Shown here: one piece after another, positions 8,636 through 17,677 of the stretch | Layout of the letters: the number at the start of each line of letters is the position of its first letter | Numbering within the stretch: position 1 is the first letter of the stretch | Assembly (NCBI RefSeq): GCF_034314045.1 | Contig: NZ_JAVIWL010000001.1 | Location: 2,976,001-3,040,000 of the forward strand | Origin: Glaciimonas sp. CA11.2 | GTDB lineage: Bacteria > Pseudomonadota > Gammaproteobacteria > Burkholderiales > Burkholderiaceae_D | Direction: 5' to 3' | Length of the DNA stretch: 64,000 bases | Translations under genes and position numbers: made by a program | Notes under the pieces: model-generated | Databases searched by the model: none | The model's input: the letters and a program-made list of their open reading frames with translations, nothing else | Told to the model about the DNA's origin: nothing

Positions 8636-9917
8636 TTTCCCCTTCCTTCCCTTAACAATTTAGTTAAACGATCAGGTTAAATTTACCAATTTTTATTTTT
8701 TTGGGCAAGATACTGGATGCAAGCTCCCTGCAGCCCGTATTTTTTCTTAAACGGTGAACAGCGCTTTTGTACATTGTGGTTTTTACAGCATTCTAGCTTG
8801 CTATAACGGTAACAATTATTCGTAAAGCATCAAGCGGCAGACCTATTTTGTTAAGCCATGGTGCGCGCCCTCTTATGCAAATAAAAATAAGGTAACGAAA
8901 TTATTTCGATAGCCTCGCAGAAAGGTTTCTATACAGAATATTTTATTACTCATTTGCAATGCAGGGCCTTGCAGAGGCTAGCGCCAATGCGTTTTCTTTA
9001 CTTCAATTGCTGAAAATAAGGATACGCCGATAGCGGGAAATTTTCAAAAAAATATTGCATTGCAACAAAGAAACATTTAATAAAATGAGAGCTGGAGTTA
9101 TGACCGGCGCATCGGACCAGCCCACGAGAATTTCATTGTCGTAGTATTTAATATAACGAGTTTTCAAGCCTAATTGAACGCCAAAGAAATCGAACCAGCA
9201 ACTATTTTATTTCATCAAAATCTACTTTTTTGTTTTTTTGACTGCGACATAATTGCCTAAATTTAATAATACAAGGGCTAATTGATTGCACCTAAGGATT
9301 CAGGCTCTATTACTCCACTTATTCGCGAATATTATTTTGATTGTTTTTACATAAAAATAAAAATTCTTGTTTTTTTACTATTTTGAATATATCCTACATT
9401 CATTAGATGCTTAATTGATAATTAAAAATTAATATTCAACCTTGTTTTTAGTAGAAGAAATGCCTCAAGAAGGATTATTTTGCGGCCTCGCACCATAGCA
9501 GAATTTTATGATGCTGACCTTTCGATCATGCGCTTTTAAAAAATAGTAGCAAAAATGACAAAAGAATTTGATGGTTTAGCAAACAATAATTTTTATGCTG
9601 CAATCATGGCAGTGTAGTCATGTATTTTGTATAAAAATTTAAGCGATGGCAGGGTAACTAATTGCTATCATCCCTCACTGGGCAATTGAACATATCCAGC
9701 ATTCTTCATTTAAAGTAATTCGCTTCAATTTGCAATTTTCTTAATTTCGAGTAGTTCGCACCGCCTCAACGTTCCAACAATTACGCATAAATCTCAATGG
9801 TTTCTTTTGCCACCTATTTTAGGTAGGAGAGGTGCTTATTTAACAATTCCAAAGCGCTAATTTTGTATTTATTTTCGTTTTTCTTGATGCAACCGGTCGG
9901 TTTACAAGGGTAAGAAA
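8636..9917. other. 1.28-kb AT-rich non-coding leader of the exopolysaccharide locus
   Basis: No open frame with a credible start, length or codon pattern is found here on either strand. The region is clearly richer in A and T than the genes around it, with many A/T runs. It must hold the promoters of the PAP2 gene and of the exopolysaccharide genes and could carry a long 5' UTR or a small RNA. I looked for, and did not find, a JUMPstart/ops element (GGCGGTAG) or a sigma-54 -24/-12 pair. A purine-rich AAGGGTAAG stretch precedes the epsL start. Confidence 0.6.
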
Positions 9918-11204
9918 ATGAACAGATGTTTTAAGCAACTCCCACGTGCTAAACGCTTGTCATGGAAAGTCATTTTCCTGATGCCGGTATATTCCTGCAT
10001 GACGGCTTCTGCCGCCACTAACGATCTGGTTCCAACCGACGTCATACCACTGCCCGAAATTATGATATTGCCGCCTGACACTATTACTCCATATGCCGGG
10101 GTTGGGGTGACTTACGATAACAATGTATTGCGCTTGCCAAATGCGGCAGCGGGACAGGCCCTCGGGATCGGAAGCGGTCTGTCGGACGTGACGCGCCGGG
10201 CTGAAGTTGGCGTTGGTCTTGATGAAAAAATCGGGCAGCAACATGTAACTGCAAATGCAGATATCGCAAAAGTCAATTACAACCGCTTTACCGAACTTGA
10301 TCACCTCGACAAGAATGCATCCGGCAACTTGAACTGGCATGTAGGTAATCACGTTGAAGGAAATGTTGGGGCAAGCTACTCACAGGGACTTACCCCTTTT
10401 GTCGATTTTCATCAACTGGCACAGAATATCCGGACGCAGGTAAATGAGTATGCGGATGCAGCTTGGCTATTCCACCCAAGTTGGCGGGTCAACGCCGGTC
10501 TCGTGCATACCGACTTATCCTATGACCTTGCATCGCAGAACGCGCTGAACAACAAGCAGAATCAAGAGCTTATCGGGCTTGATTATCTGGCCGCCAGCGG
10601 CAGCACCTTCGGACTTCAATTGCGTCATACGCGCGCCAATTTTCCGAATCCGCAGCAGGATGGAAATTTTTTCATTAACAACAGCTACGATCAAAATGAG
10701 GTCAAAGCGAAGATCGATTGGCTGGCTACGGGCATCACCCGCGTGCATTTTTTAGGGGGATGGGTGAGCCGTAAGCAGGACGCATTTTCGGTCCGGAATT
10801 TCAGCGGAATTAATTCCCGGCTTTCTGTCGACTGGTCGCCGACCTCAAAAGTCGATGTTACTGTTTCTGCCTGGCGAGAGATCGGGGCCGTAGATGATCT
10901 TACCTCTGTCTACTCTCTGAATCGTGGCGCAAGCGCCGCTGCCAGTTGGCATTATTCCGAAAAAATCCGACTCGTAGCGCAGTACAAATACGAAAAAAGA
11001 GACTTCAGCCAATCGACTGACTCGGGTGCACTCGGTGTTGACCCCAATGACGCATTGCGCAATCTGGCGCTGACTTTGGTGTATAAGCCGACGCTACGTT
11101 GGGAGATTCAGTTATCAGCCACCCGCAGTACGCAGACTGTATCAAATTTTAACGGCGGTTATTCAAGCAATGCAGTAGTACTCAATACGCGTTATATCTT
11201 TTAG
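9918..11204 (+). CDS. epsL: Outer-membrane beta-barrel exopolysaccharide protein EpsL
   Basis: A 428-residue protein matching EpsL of XrtB-type exopolysaccharide operons, a predicted outer-membrane barrel thought to help the polymer leave the cell. It starts with a signal peptide (hydrophobic KVIFLMPVYSCMTASAA, cleavage near ASA-A). The mature start TPYAGVGVTYDNNVLRLP and the repeated amphipathic strands with aromatic residues to the terminal NAVVLNTRYIF, ending in phenylalanine, are typical of barrel proteins. It is the first gene of the locus, with the long AT-rich leader upstream and only 12 bp before the next gene. The role is known only by association within the family. Confidence 0.85.
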   Translation: MNRCFKQLPRAKRLSWKVIFLMPVYSCMTASAATNDLVPTDVIPLPEIMILPPDTITPYAGVGVTYDNNVLRLPNAAAGQALGIGSGLSDVTRRAEVGVGLDEKIGQQHVTANADIAKVNYNRFTELDHLDKNASGNLNWHVGNHVEGNVGASYSQGLTPFVDFHQLAQNIRTQVNEYADAAWLFHPSWRVNAGLVHTDLSYDLASQNALNNKQNQELIGLDYLAASGSTFGLQLRHTRANFPNPQQDGNFFINNSYDQNEVKAKIDWLATGITRVHFLGGWVSRKQDAFSVRNFSGINSRLSVDWSPTSKVDVTVSAWREIGAVDDLTSVYSLNRGASAAASWHYSEKIRLVAQYKYEKRDFSQSTDSGALGVDPNDALRNLALTLVYKPTLRWEIQLSATRSTQTVSNFNGGYSSNAVVLNTRYIF

Positions 11205-11216
11205 AGGGGCGACAAA

Positions 11217-12599
11217 ATGACTGAGAACGACATCCCACTAGTCACATTCTTCAAGCGGATGCTTGATCCGATGATTATTCTTGGTTTGTTGTATTTGATC
11301 ATTGTGTATGAAGGTGAGTTATTCACCGGGAGTTATCTGCTCCTGATGATTCTCACTTTCTTTATCTCCTCTTACGTCTATGACCAGATTGAACTTTACC
11401 GCACGCAGTACGCAGGAAATCGCCTTGCTTATGTCGGAGATATTTTGTTTGGTTGGGCAATTATCGTCGTTATTTTGATGTTGATTGGGCAGGCTAGCGG
11501 ACTGCGGTATGAATTTTCTGATCGTATCATATTACTTTGGGCTACTCTTGCGCCGCTCGCGCTGTTACTCAGTCGCATTACCGCTTATGGCTTGGTATTC
11601 AATACCCGAAAAGCTGATGTAATACGGTCAGCTGTCATCATCGGTTCGAATGACCCGGGTGGTGCTTTGCTCCAACGAATACAATCTCATCGAAATCCCG
11701 CTGTGGAGATGCTTGGATTTTTTGACGACCGTGATCAATCAGTTCGCCCCGCTGGACTCGATTGCGCCTATTTGGGAGCGTTTGGAGAGGTGGGTCCATA
11801 TCTCAGCTCGCACAAGATCAAGACAATTTTTATTTGTTTGCCAATGTCGGCGACCCCTCGCACTTTGACGTTACTCGATGTGATTCGCGATAGCACGGCA
11901 TCGGTGTACTTTATTCCTGATATTTATACTTTTGATTTGATGCAGGCGCGTTTGGATCATGTCGGTGGAATACCGGTCATCGGTGTTTGCGAGACGCCAT
12001 TTATGGGTTTCAGTAGTGTGGTCAAACGCGGTAGCGATATTATTCTCGCGCTAATTATCCAGATTATTTTGCTGCCGCTGATGCTAATGATTGCCATAGG
12101 CATCAAATTATCATCACCCGGACCGGTCATTTTTTCCCAGCGCCGCTATGGGTTGAACGGTGAAGAGATTATCGTTTATAAATTTCGTTCCATGACAGTT
12201 TGCGAAGATGGCCCCGTGGTCGCGCAGGCTAAAAAAAATGATGTCCGGATCACGCGATTTGGTGCGTTTTTACGTCGAACTTCGCTAGATGAATTGCCGC
12301 AGTTCATTAATGTATTGCAAGGGCGAATGAGTATCGTAGGCCCGCGTCCACATGCAGTCGCACACAATGAAATGTATCGCAAGTTGATTAAAGGATACAT
12401 GTTGCGACACAAGGTAAAGCCTGGCATCACAGGATGGGCTCAGGTCAATGGATTTCGCGGGGAGACCGATACAGTCGAAAAAATGCGTTCGCGCATTAAG
12501 TTTGATCTGGAGTATTTGCAGAACTGGTCTTTTGCACTCGATCTGATGATCATCCTGCGGACCGTAAAGGAAGTATTGAAAAAAGATAGCGCCTATTAA
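11217..12599 (+). CDS. Undecaprenyl-phosphate glucose phosphotransferase (WcaJ/GumD type)
   Basis: A 460-residue polyisoprenyl-phosphate hexose-1-phosphate transferase. It starts the repeat unit by moving a sugar phosphate, usually glucose-1-P from UDP-glucose, onto undecaprenyl phosphate. The N-terminal half has four hydrophobic segments (residues about 14-125), then a nucleotide-binding-like domain (RSAVIIGSNDPGG), then the C-terminal catalytic domain with KRGSDIILALIIQ, SSPGPVIFSQRRYG, YKFRSMTV, RRTSLDELPQFINVLQG, MSIVGPRPHAVAHNE and KPGITGWAQVNGFRGET. These are all family signatures and the length is normal for GumD/WcaJ. It follows epsL by 12 bp. Glucose is the likeliest first sugar by family; the sequence alone does not prove it. 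Confidence 0.92.
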   Translation: MTENDIPLVTFFKRMLDPMIILGLLYLIIVYEGELFTGSYLLLMILTFFISSYVYDQIELYRTQYAGNRLAYVGDILFGWAIIVVILMLIGQASGLRYEFSDRIILLWATLAPLALLLSRITAYGLVFNTRKADVIRSAVIIGSNDPGGALLQRIQSHRNPAVEMLGFFDDRDQSVRPAGLDCAYLGAFGEVGPYLSSHKIKTIFICLPMSATPRTLTLLDVIRDSTASVYFIPDIYTFDLMQARLDHVGGIPVIGVCETPFMGFSSVVKRGSDIILALIIQIILLPLMLMIAIGIKLSSPGPVIFSQRRYGLNGEEIIVYKFRSMTVCEDGPVVAQAKKNDVRITRFGAFLRRTSLDELPQFINVLQGRMSIVGPRPHAVAHNEMYRKLIKGYMLRHKVKPGITGWAQVNGFRGETDTVEKMRSRIKFDLEYLQNWSFALDLMIILRTVKEVLKKDSAY

Positions 12600-12734
12600 G
12601 TGGAAAAAATTTACGTTAGTGAAATTTGCATAATATTTGCAGAAAAAGGTTTAAATTTTTTTTGAAATAGTTATGTCTCTTTCGTTGTAGCCTCAAAGTG
12701 GCGGTGTGATGTGGATCTTCTTAGGAGCAAGATC

Positions 12735-13280
12735 ATGCAAAAACTGTTATTGGTGGTGATTCTAGCGCTCTTAGCATATAGCGGTTGCTTGCTTGCAGCG
12801 ACACCTACTTTTCAACTGACGCCTATCCCAGTCAGGCTGCCGCGGCTTATGGAGTTGGATAGCGATGTGATGATTAATGTCGCTGAAGACGTCGATAACG
12901 CGATTCAGATAGATGGTGATGTGTTGGCCGACACTGCCGCTGCTCGCGTTTTTGGGCCGCGTGAAAAATTAGTTGATTTCGCCGTGATGGAAGAGGCCGT
13001 TTTATCTGATCGCACTGAAAGTTTTCACAACGTGAATTTTATGCGCAGTTCCAATGGCGAGCATGCCCTAAAAAATATTTTCACCAACAAAAGATACTGG
13101 AGTGGATCGCTCTATATATTCCTGAAAGATTTGAGGATGCGATCAGATCAAAAATCGAAGAGCTGGTCCGTGCTTTTGATTGTGCTGTTTTTCGTTCTAT
13201 ATTGGGGCCGTCGCAGGCCAGCGCGCACATACCTCCGTCTACATTCAGAATCTAAAGGCGGACAAGCGCACAGTATTTAA
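12735..13280 (+). CDS. Unrecognised exported protein with C-terminal membrane anchor
   Basis: A 181-residue protein I do not recognise. It has a hydrophobic N-terminus (KLLLVVILALLAYSGCLLAA) with a possible lipobox-like YSGC, an acidic middle part, and a second hydrophobic segment (SWSVLLIVLFFVLYWG) followed by RRR and a 22-residue polar tail. The arrangement, signal peptide plus C-terminal helix with basic stop, looks like a membrane-anchored periplasmic protein. No PEP motif precedes the helix, so it is not a clear exosortase substrate. The ATG at 12735 is chosen for the AGGAG at 12723; a GTG at 12711 is also in frame. It sits between the initiating transferase and epsD, where the function is probably tied to polymer export. 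Confidence 0.6.
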   Translation: MQKLLLVVILALLAYSGCLLAATPTFQLTPIPVRLPRLMELDSDVMINVAEDVDNAIQIDGDVLADTAAARVFGPREKLVDFAVMEEAVLSDRTESFHNVNFMRSSNGEHALKNIFTNKRYWSGSLYIFLKDLRMRSDQKSKSWSVLLIVLFFVLYWGRRRPARTYLRLHSESKGGQAHSI

Positions 13281-13321
13281 AGACATTGCAGCTAATTTTC
13301 GCGTAGCGAAAAACTGCAAAC

Positions 13322-14230
13322 ATGAGAAACAATAGTGACACCTTGCGGGAGCAGGACGTGAACTTCGCTAACCTGGTCAACTTTTTACGCGGCAACTATT
13401 TTCAGCTCGTGATAGCGCCGCTTTCATTGCGAACCGCGAGATGGCTGGCGCTGTTGGTTACTATGTCTGTAATGAACCTGGCCGCTTGTAATGACCGTAA
13501 AGAGATGATGAGCAAGACATTGGTAACAGTTAATGGCGATGCGATTACGGCGCGACAACTAGACGCCGAGGTGCGGTTCCAAAATCCGATTGTGCGTAAT
13601 CAGGCTTTGGAAATATTAATCAATCGTAAGTTATTACTAACAGAGGCGTTGCGGCAAAAAACTGATCGCAATCCGGAGGTCATTGATTTTATTGAACGCT
13701 TGAAAACACAAGTAATTGTGCAGACTTATCTAGATTTTATAGGAGTCAAAGCGGCCAAACCTTCTAACTCAGAAATCGATACTTATTTTAAGTTGCATCC
13801 GGAATTATTTGCGCACAGGAAGATCCTTGAGATTCAGCAATTAAGTATCGCTGCGCAAGATTATTCTGTGTCGATCAAGCAGATGATGGACAACGAGAGT
13901 TCGCTAAGTAAGATAGCGCTTTTGCTGGATACGCAAAAAATTGCGTACATAAAATCTACCCATTCGTACACCAGTGGCGACATGCCCACGGAGACTATCA
14001 AGAATCTCATCGAGATGGGTAGTAACCATTTATTTATCTTGGAAAATGGAACTCAGTCATTGCTTTGCGCGTTGAGTGCCATACGGGACAGTCCGTTGAC
14101 GATTCAAGATGCCGCACCACAGATTGAATACCATTTATTTATTGAAAAGATGCGGAAGGTAGCGGCGATTCAAATTGCAAAATTACGGTCGTCATCAAAA
14201 ATTGATTACGCCTCCGATTCAGCACAATAA
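13322..14230 (+). CDS. epsD: EpsD-family peptidyl-prolyl isomerase-like lipoprotein
   Basis: A 302-residue protein of the EpsD family, found only in EpsDEFG-type exopolysaccharide operons and related to SurA/parvulin isomerases. A hydrophobic segment ends in the lipobox MNLAAC, so it is probably a periplasmic lipoprotein. After it come KTLVTVNGDAITARQLDAEV and ALEILINRKLLLTEA, the SurA-like N-domain, then a degenerate parvulin-like part (HRKILEIQQLSI). The N-terminus before the Cys is unusually long (about 56 residues); a GTG at 13358 preceded by GGGAGCAGGAC is a plausible alternative start. It is followed by epsE after 72 bp. It may chaperone the export complex, but this is unproven for the family. 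Confidence 0.8.
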   Translation: MRNNSDTLREQDVNFANLVNFLRGNYFQLVIAPLSLRTARWLALLVTMSVMNLAACNDRKEMMSKTLVTVNGDAITARQLDAEVRFQNPIVRNQALEILINRKLLLTEALRQKTDRNPEVIDFIERLKTQVIVQTYLDFIGVKAAKPSNSEIDTYFKLHPELFAHRKILEIQQLSIAAQDYSVSIKQMMDNESSLSKIALLLDTQKIAYIKSTHSYTSGDMPTETIKNLIEMGSNHLFILENGTQSLLCALSAIRDSPLTIQDAAPQIEYHLFIEKMRKVAAIQIAKLRSSSKIDYASDSAQ

Positions 14231-14302
14231 GACACCATATTTAGAGTAACAGTTTTTGGGAAGATTTTTTATCAAGAAAAAACTAACTGGATGAGGATAA
14301 TA

Positions 14303-15091
14303 ATGAACCGATTCTACGCAAGCATGCTGGCACTATTGTTAGCAATTTTCACCTTATCAGCCATGGCGGCCGATGTCCCTTTGGGCGCGGGTGATGCGCT
14401 GAAGATCTCCGTGTTTGGCAACCCTGATTTAAGCCTGGATACCAAAGTCAGCGAAGCCGGTAACATTACATTTCCGTTGATCGGCGATGTCAGTATAAGC
14501 GGTCTGTCGACAGCAGAAGCTGAGAAAAAAATCTCTGGGTTGTTGACAAGCGGTGGGTTTCTGCGCAAGGCAGAAGTAAATATTATGGTCACGGAATTAC
14601 AGAGCCAGCAGGTCTCGATACTTGGGCAAGTGCTCCGTCCCGGACGATATCCGATTAATGGAACGCGTAGCGTCACGGACATGTTGGCAGTGGCAGGTGG
14701 TGTCGGGCCGGAAGGCGGGGATACCGCCACCGTGGTGCGCACCCGCGATGGGAAAACAAATAAGCAAGTCATCAATCTGGTTGAAATGATCCAGTCATCC
14801 GACATGCATAGCAATCTGGAACTGATCAATGGCGACATGGTGTACGTCGACCGCGCTCCCAAATTTTATATTTATGGTGAAGTACAGCATCCCGGAGGCT
14901 ATCGGCTGGAACGCAATATGACCATTACACAGGCTTTGTCCATTGGTGGCGGTCTAACTCCTCGCGGAACTGAGCGTGGCTTGCGGATCAAACGGCGCGA
15001 TACAAGCGGTTCTGTACAGATGATTGACGTTAAAGGTGGCGTGGAACTCCTTCCAGATGACGTCGTATATGTGAAAGAGAGCCTGTTTTGA
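14303..15091 (+). CDS. epsE: Polysaccharide export protein EpsE (Wza-like)
   Basis: A 262-residue Wza-type polysaccharide export protein, forming the periplasmic and outer-membrane channel for the polymer. It has a signal peptide (hydrophobic MLALLLAIFTLSAMA, then AD), the PES domain (VPLGAGDALKISVFGNPDLS, EAGNITFPLIGDVSISG) and two SLBB repeats (QVSILGQVLRPGRYPING and FYIYGEVQHPGGYRLE). The ending DDVVYVKESLF is typical of the EpsE subgroup, which lacks the C-terminal amphipathic helix of E. coli Wza, so how it crosses the outer membrane is unclear; EpsL may provide the pore. The ATG at 14303 is chosen for AGGA 5 bp before it. Gene order epsD-E-F-G is canonical. Confidence 0.92.
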   Translation: MNRFYASMLALLLAIFTLSAMAADVPLGAGDALKISVFGNPDLSLDTKVSEAGNITFPLIGDVSISGLSTAEAEKKISGLLTSGGFLRKAEVNIMVTELQSQQVSILGQVLRPGRYPINGTRSVTDMLAVAGGVGPEGGDTATVVRTRDGKTNKQVINLVEMIQSSDMHSNLELINGDMVYVDRAPKFYIYGEVQHPGGYRLERNMTITQALSIGGGLTPRGTERGLRIKRRDTSGSVQMIDVKGGVELLPDDVVYVKESLF

Positions 15092-15215
15092 TTGCCGCCT
15101 TTAATGCTTCTACGGCGTTTGGTGCTTAATTTGTAGGTGGCAACGCTGGCGATCGTCGCAACGACACACGCTAGGTTGCCGTGAAGTCTCATGTTTGGAT
15201 GCGAGAGAGATTTTT

Positions 15216-16631
15216 ATGACTTTTCCTCAGCTTTTAATTATTCTGCGCGCCCGTTACAAGATCATTTTATTGACCTTGTTCATTACGGTGGCGCTGACCG
15301 TTGCGGTCAGCTTGGTGTTACCTAAGACGTATAAAACGTCAACCACTTTGCTGCTGAATTTCAAAGGAACCGATCCGGTGTCAGGCCAGGTGCTGCCAAC
15401 ACAGTTGGCGTCCGGTTATATGGCAACGCAGGTCGATCTGATCACTAGCAGAAGCGTGGCACTGAAAGTTGCCGACAACATGAGGCTGGCCAACAATCCA
15501 GTTGTCTTGCAGCGCTTCAAAAAAGTCAATAAAGGCGAAGGCTCGATCCGCGAATATCTGGCGGATTATCTCCTGAAAATGGTCGAGGTAGCGCCAACAC
15601 GAGAAAGCAGCATGCTGGAAATTATTGGTAAAGGCAGCGATCCGATTTTGGCGGCGTCCGTCGCCAATGGCTTTGCCGCTGCCTATCAGCAACTCAATCT
15701 TCAGATAAAAATTACACCTTTGCAACAGGCATCGAAATATTTCGAGATACAGGTAAAAAACTTGCGAACCGAACTGGAAGTGTCACGTAATAAACTTTCT
15801 CAATACCAACAACAGCATGGCCTGGTAAGTACCGACAACCATCTTGATGTGGAATCGAACCGCTTGAATGAACTGTCTACCCAATTAGTGTTGGCGCAGG
15901 CGCAAGCGATTGAGGCCTCGTCGCGCGGCAATCAGGCAATGGGTAGCGCTGGAAGAGATTCTCCTGATGTGATCGGCAATTCACTGATTCAAAATCTGAA
16001 AGCGTCGGTGGCCCAGGCGGAAGGAAAATTTGCGCTGTTATCGCAAAATCTTGATCGCAATCATCCTCAATATCAGGCAGCCAAAGCGGAGGTAGACCGA
16101 CTTCGGGCTGAGCTCAATAGTAATATCAGCGCAACGAACAATGGGACTGCCAATAACGGTCGGATTTTACGTCAGCGAGAAGCGGAAGTCCGTGCTGCGA
16201 TGAAAGCACAAACTGCTAAAGTGCTGCAACTTAACCGTACTCGCGACGAGATGATGGTCCTGGTGAAGGATTCCGACAATGCACAGCGCGCCTACGACGC
16301 AGCTAATCTACGATTGACACAAACTGAACTTGAAGGCAAATCGAACCAGTCTGACGTCACCGTCCTTAATCCAGCGGCAGTCCCGGTGCTGCCTGTCAGT
16401 CCAAATATAGTACTTAACACGGTGCTGTCGGTACTAATGGGCACCATGCTGGGGTTGGCGCTGGCGGTGTTGGCAGAAATGTCCAATCGCCGTATTAGAA
16501 CTGCGGATGAGTTATCCAACTTGCTTAATGCACCAATGCTCGGAACGATAATTGCGGAGAAACCTAGGCGTAGCTATGACGTTAAAAGCATCGGCTTCTC
16601 TCAGCGCTTACTTCTCAGTTGGAAGGGTTAA
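15216..16631 (+). CDS. epsF: Chain-length determinant protein EpsF
   Basis: A 471-residue polysaccharide co-polymerase (Wzz/PCP-2 type) that sets polymer length and links Wzy to the export channel. The Wzz domain begins right at the N-terminus (FPQLLIILRARYKIILL, first membrane helix about residues 18-39), followed by PKTYKTSTTLLLNFKG, a long coiled-coil periplasmic region (residues about 170-360), and the second membrane helix (IVLNTVLSVLMGTMLGLALAV) after the Pro-rich AAVPVLPVSPN. The kinase domain is missing from this chain and is supplied by epsG, 5 bp downstream. ATG 15216 is preceded by GAGAGAGA; a TTG at 15195 also lies in frame. Confidence 0.92.
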   Translation: MTFPQLLIILRARYKIILLTLFITVALTVAVSLVLPKTYKTSTTLLLNFKGTDPVSGQVLPTQLASGYMATQVDLITSRSVALKVADNMRLANNPVVLQRFKKVNKGEGSIREYLADYLLKMVEVAPTRESSMLEIIGKGSDPILAASVANGFAAAYQQLNLQIKITPLQQASKYFEIQVKNLRTELEVSRNKLSQYQQQHGLVSTDNHLDVESNRLNELSTQLVLAQAQAIEASSRGNQAMGSAGRDSPDVIGNSLIQNLKASVAQAEGKFALLSQNLDRNHPQYQAAKAEVDRLRAELNSNISATNNGTANNGRILRQREAEVRAAMKAQTAKVLQLNRTRDEMMVLVKDSDNAQRAYDAANLRLTQTELEGKSNQSDVTVLNPAAVPVLPVSPNIVLNTVLSVLMGTMLGLALAVLAEMSNRRIRTADELSNLLNAPMLGTIIAEKPRRSYDVKSIGFSQRLLLSWKG

Positions 16632-16636
16632 TCACA

Positions 16637-17512
16637 ATGAACAATCCGGTTACTTCGATCGTCAATCCCTCAATGGCGATTACCAAGGATGCAAGTATCG
16701 GGCGCATGCTTGTGGAGCAAGGAAAAATCACCCTTGAGCAAGCTGAATGCGTGAACCGTTTGCAAGAAGAGGAAGGTCTGCGCTTCGGCGATGCGGCAAT
16801 ACGCCTTGGACTAGTCTGCGAGTCAGACATACAGAAAATTCGCGAACACCAAATTGTTTATCCCTATCAAACGGTCGGTACGGGTATTTTTTCAGAATCG
16901 CTAACGGCTGCGTATCAACCGTTTAGTGCAGAAGTCGAAATGCTTCGAAATGTACGTAGCCAATTGATGTTGCAATGGTTCGCTGCCGGCAATAAGAAGC
17001 TGGCAATTGCCAGTGTCAATCCGGGCGATGGTAACAGTTTGTTTGCAGCCAATCTGAGCGTGGTGTTCTCGCAATTGGGCAATCCCACGCTGTTGGTCGA
17101 TGCCAATCTGCGGCGTCCGCGTCAGCACGAAATATTTAGTCTCAATCGTGGCCATGGTTTATCTGATCTTTTAGCGGGGAAAATGGGCCTCGAAATGCTG
17201 GTCAGAGCAGAGACATTTTTGGATCTCTCTATTCTGCCTGCTGGCTCAAGTGTGCCTAATCCGCAAGAGCTGATTAATCGTTCAGCTTTTGGTGTAATGA
17301 ATGAAAAATTATGCGATCTTTACGACATCATTTTATATGACACACCAGCATTTACGAGCGCAGCAGACTGTCTAACCATCGCATCACGTGCTGGCGGCGT
17401 GCTGTTGGTGGTCCGAAAAAACCATACACGAGTGGCCGATATCACTGCTTTCAGCGATCAATTACGGCGCAGCGGTACTGAAATCGTGGGGTCCGTGATG
17501 GTGAGTTTCTGA
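16637..17512 (+). CDS. epsG: EpsG-type BY-kinase homologue with altered Walker motifs
   Basis: A 291-residue protein of the EpsG chain-length kinase family, which pairs with EpsF as a split bacterial tyrosine kinase. An N-terminal GspE-N-like domain (ASIGRMLVEQGKITLEQAE) precedes the ParA/MinD-like kinase fold. The motifs are unusual: the Walker A loop reads NPGDGNSL, with Asn133 where Lys or Arg binds phosphate; Walker A' reads LLVDANLRR, with Asn157 for the second Asp; Walker B is IILYDTPAF, with Ala for the second Pro. No Tyr-rich tail is present. Kinase activity may thus be weak or lost, leaving a structural role. ATG 16637 follows GGAAGGG; an in-frame TTG upstream overlaps epsF and is rejected. 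Confidence 0.85.
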   Translation: MNNPVTSIVNPSMAITKDASIGRMLVEQGKITLEQAECVNRLQEEEGLRFGDAAIRLGLVCESDIQKIREHQIVYPYQTVGTGIFSESLTAAYQPFSAEVEMLRNVRSQLMLQWFAAGNKKLAIASVNPGDGNSLFAANLSVVFSQLGNPTLLVDANLRRPRQHEIFSLNRGHGLSDLLAGKMGLEMLVRAETFLDLSILPAGSSVPNPQELINRSAFGVMNEKLCDLYDIILYDTPAFTSAADCLTIASRAGGVLLVVRKNHTRVADITAFSDQLRRSGTEIVGSVMVSF

Positions 17513-17677
17513 TGGATTGAACGACGTCATCGGCATGGCGCCGATATAGGTTTTGTATTCCGCAAAAAAATGTTGCAGCTACGCGGCTTTTATCTTGACT
17601 CGCGGGAATACCTGCATCATCTGAGCGGATATAGCACCGTTTTATTACCTGATTAAAGACTATAGGCTAGTTACTGT

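Noticed and set aside
8636..9917. Sigma-54 promoter at TGGCAGGGTAACTAATTGCT near 9646
   Set aside because: The distance between the GG and GC elements is about 4 bp too long for a -24/-12 promoter.
12735..13280. PEP-CTERM sorting signal in the unrecognised protein
   Set aside because: The C-terminal helix is followed by basic residues but also by a 22-residue tail, and no Pro-Glu-Pro motif precedes it.
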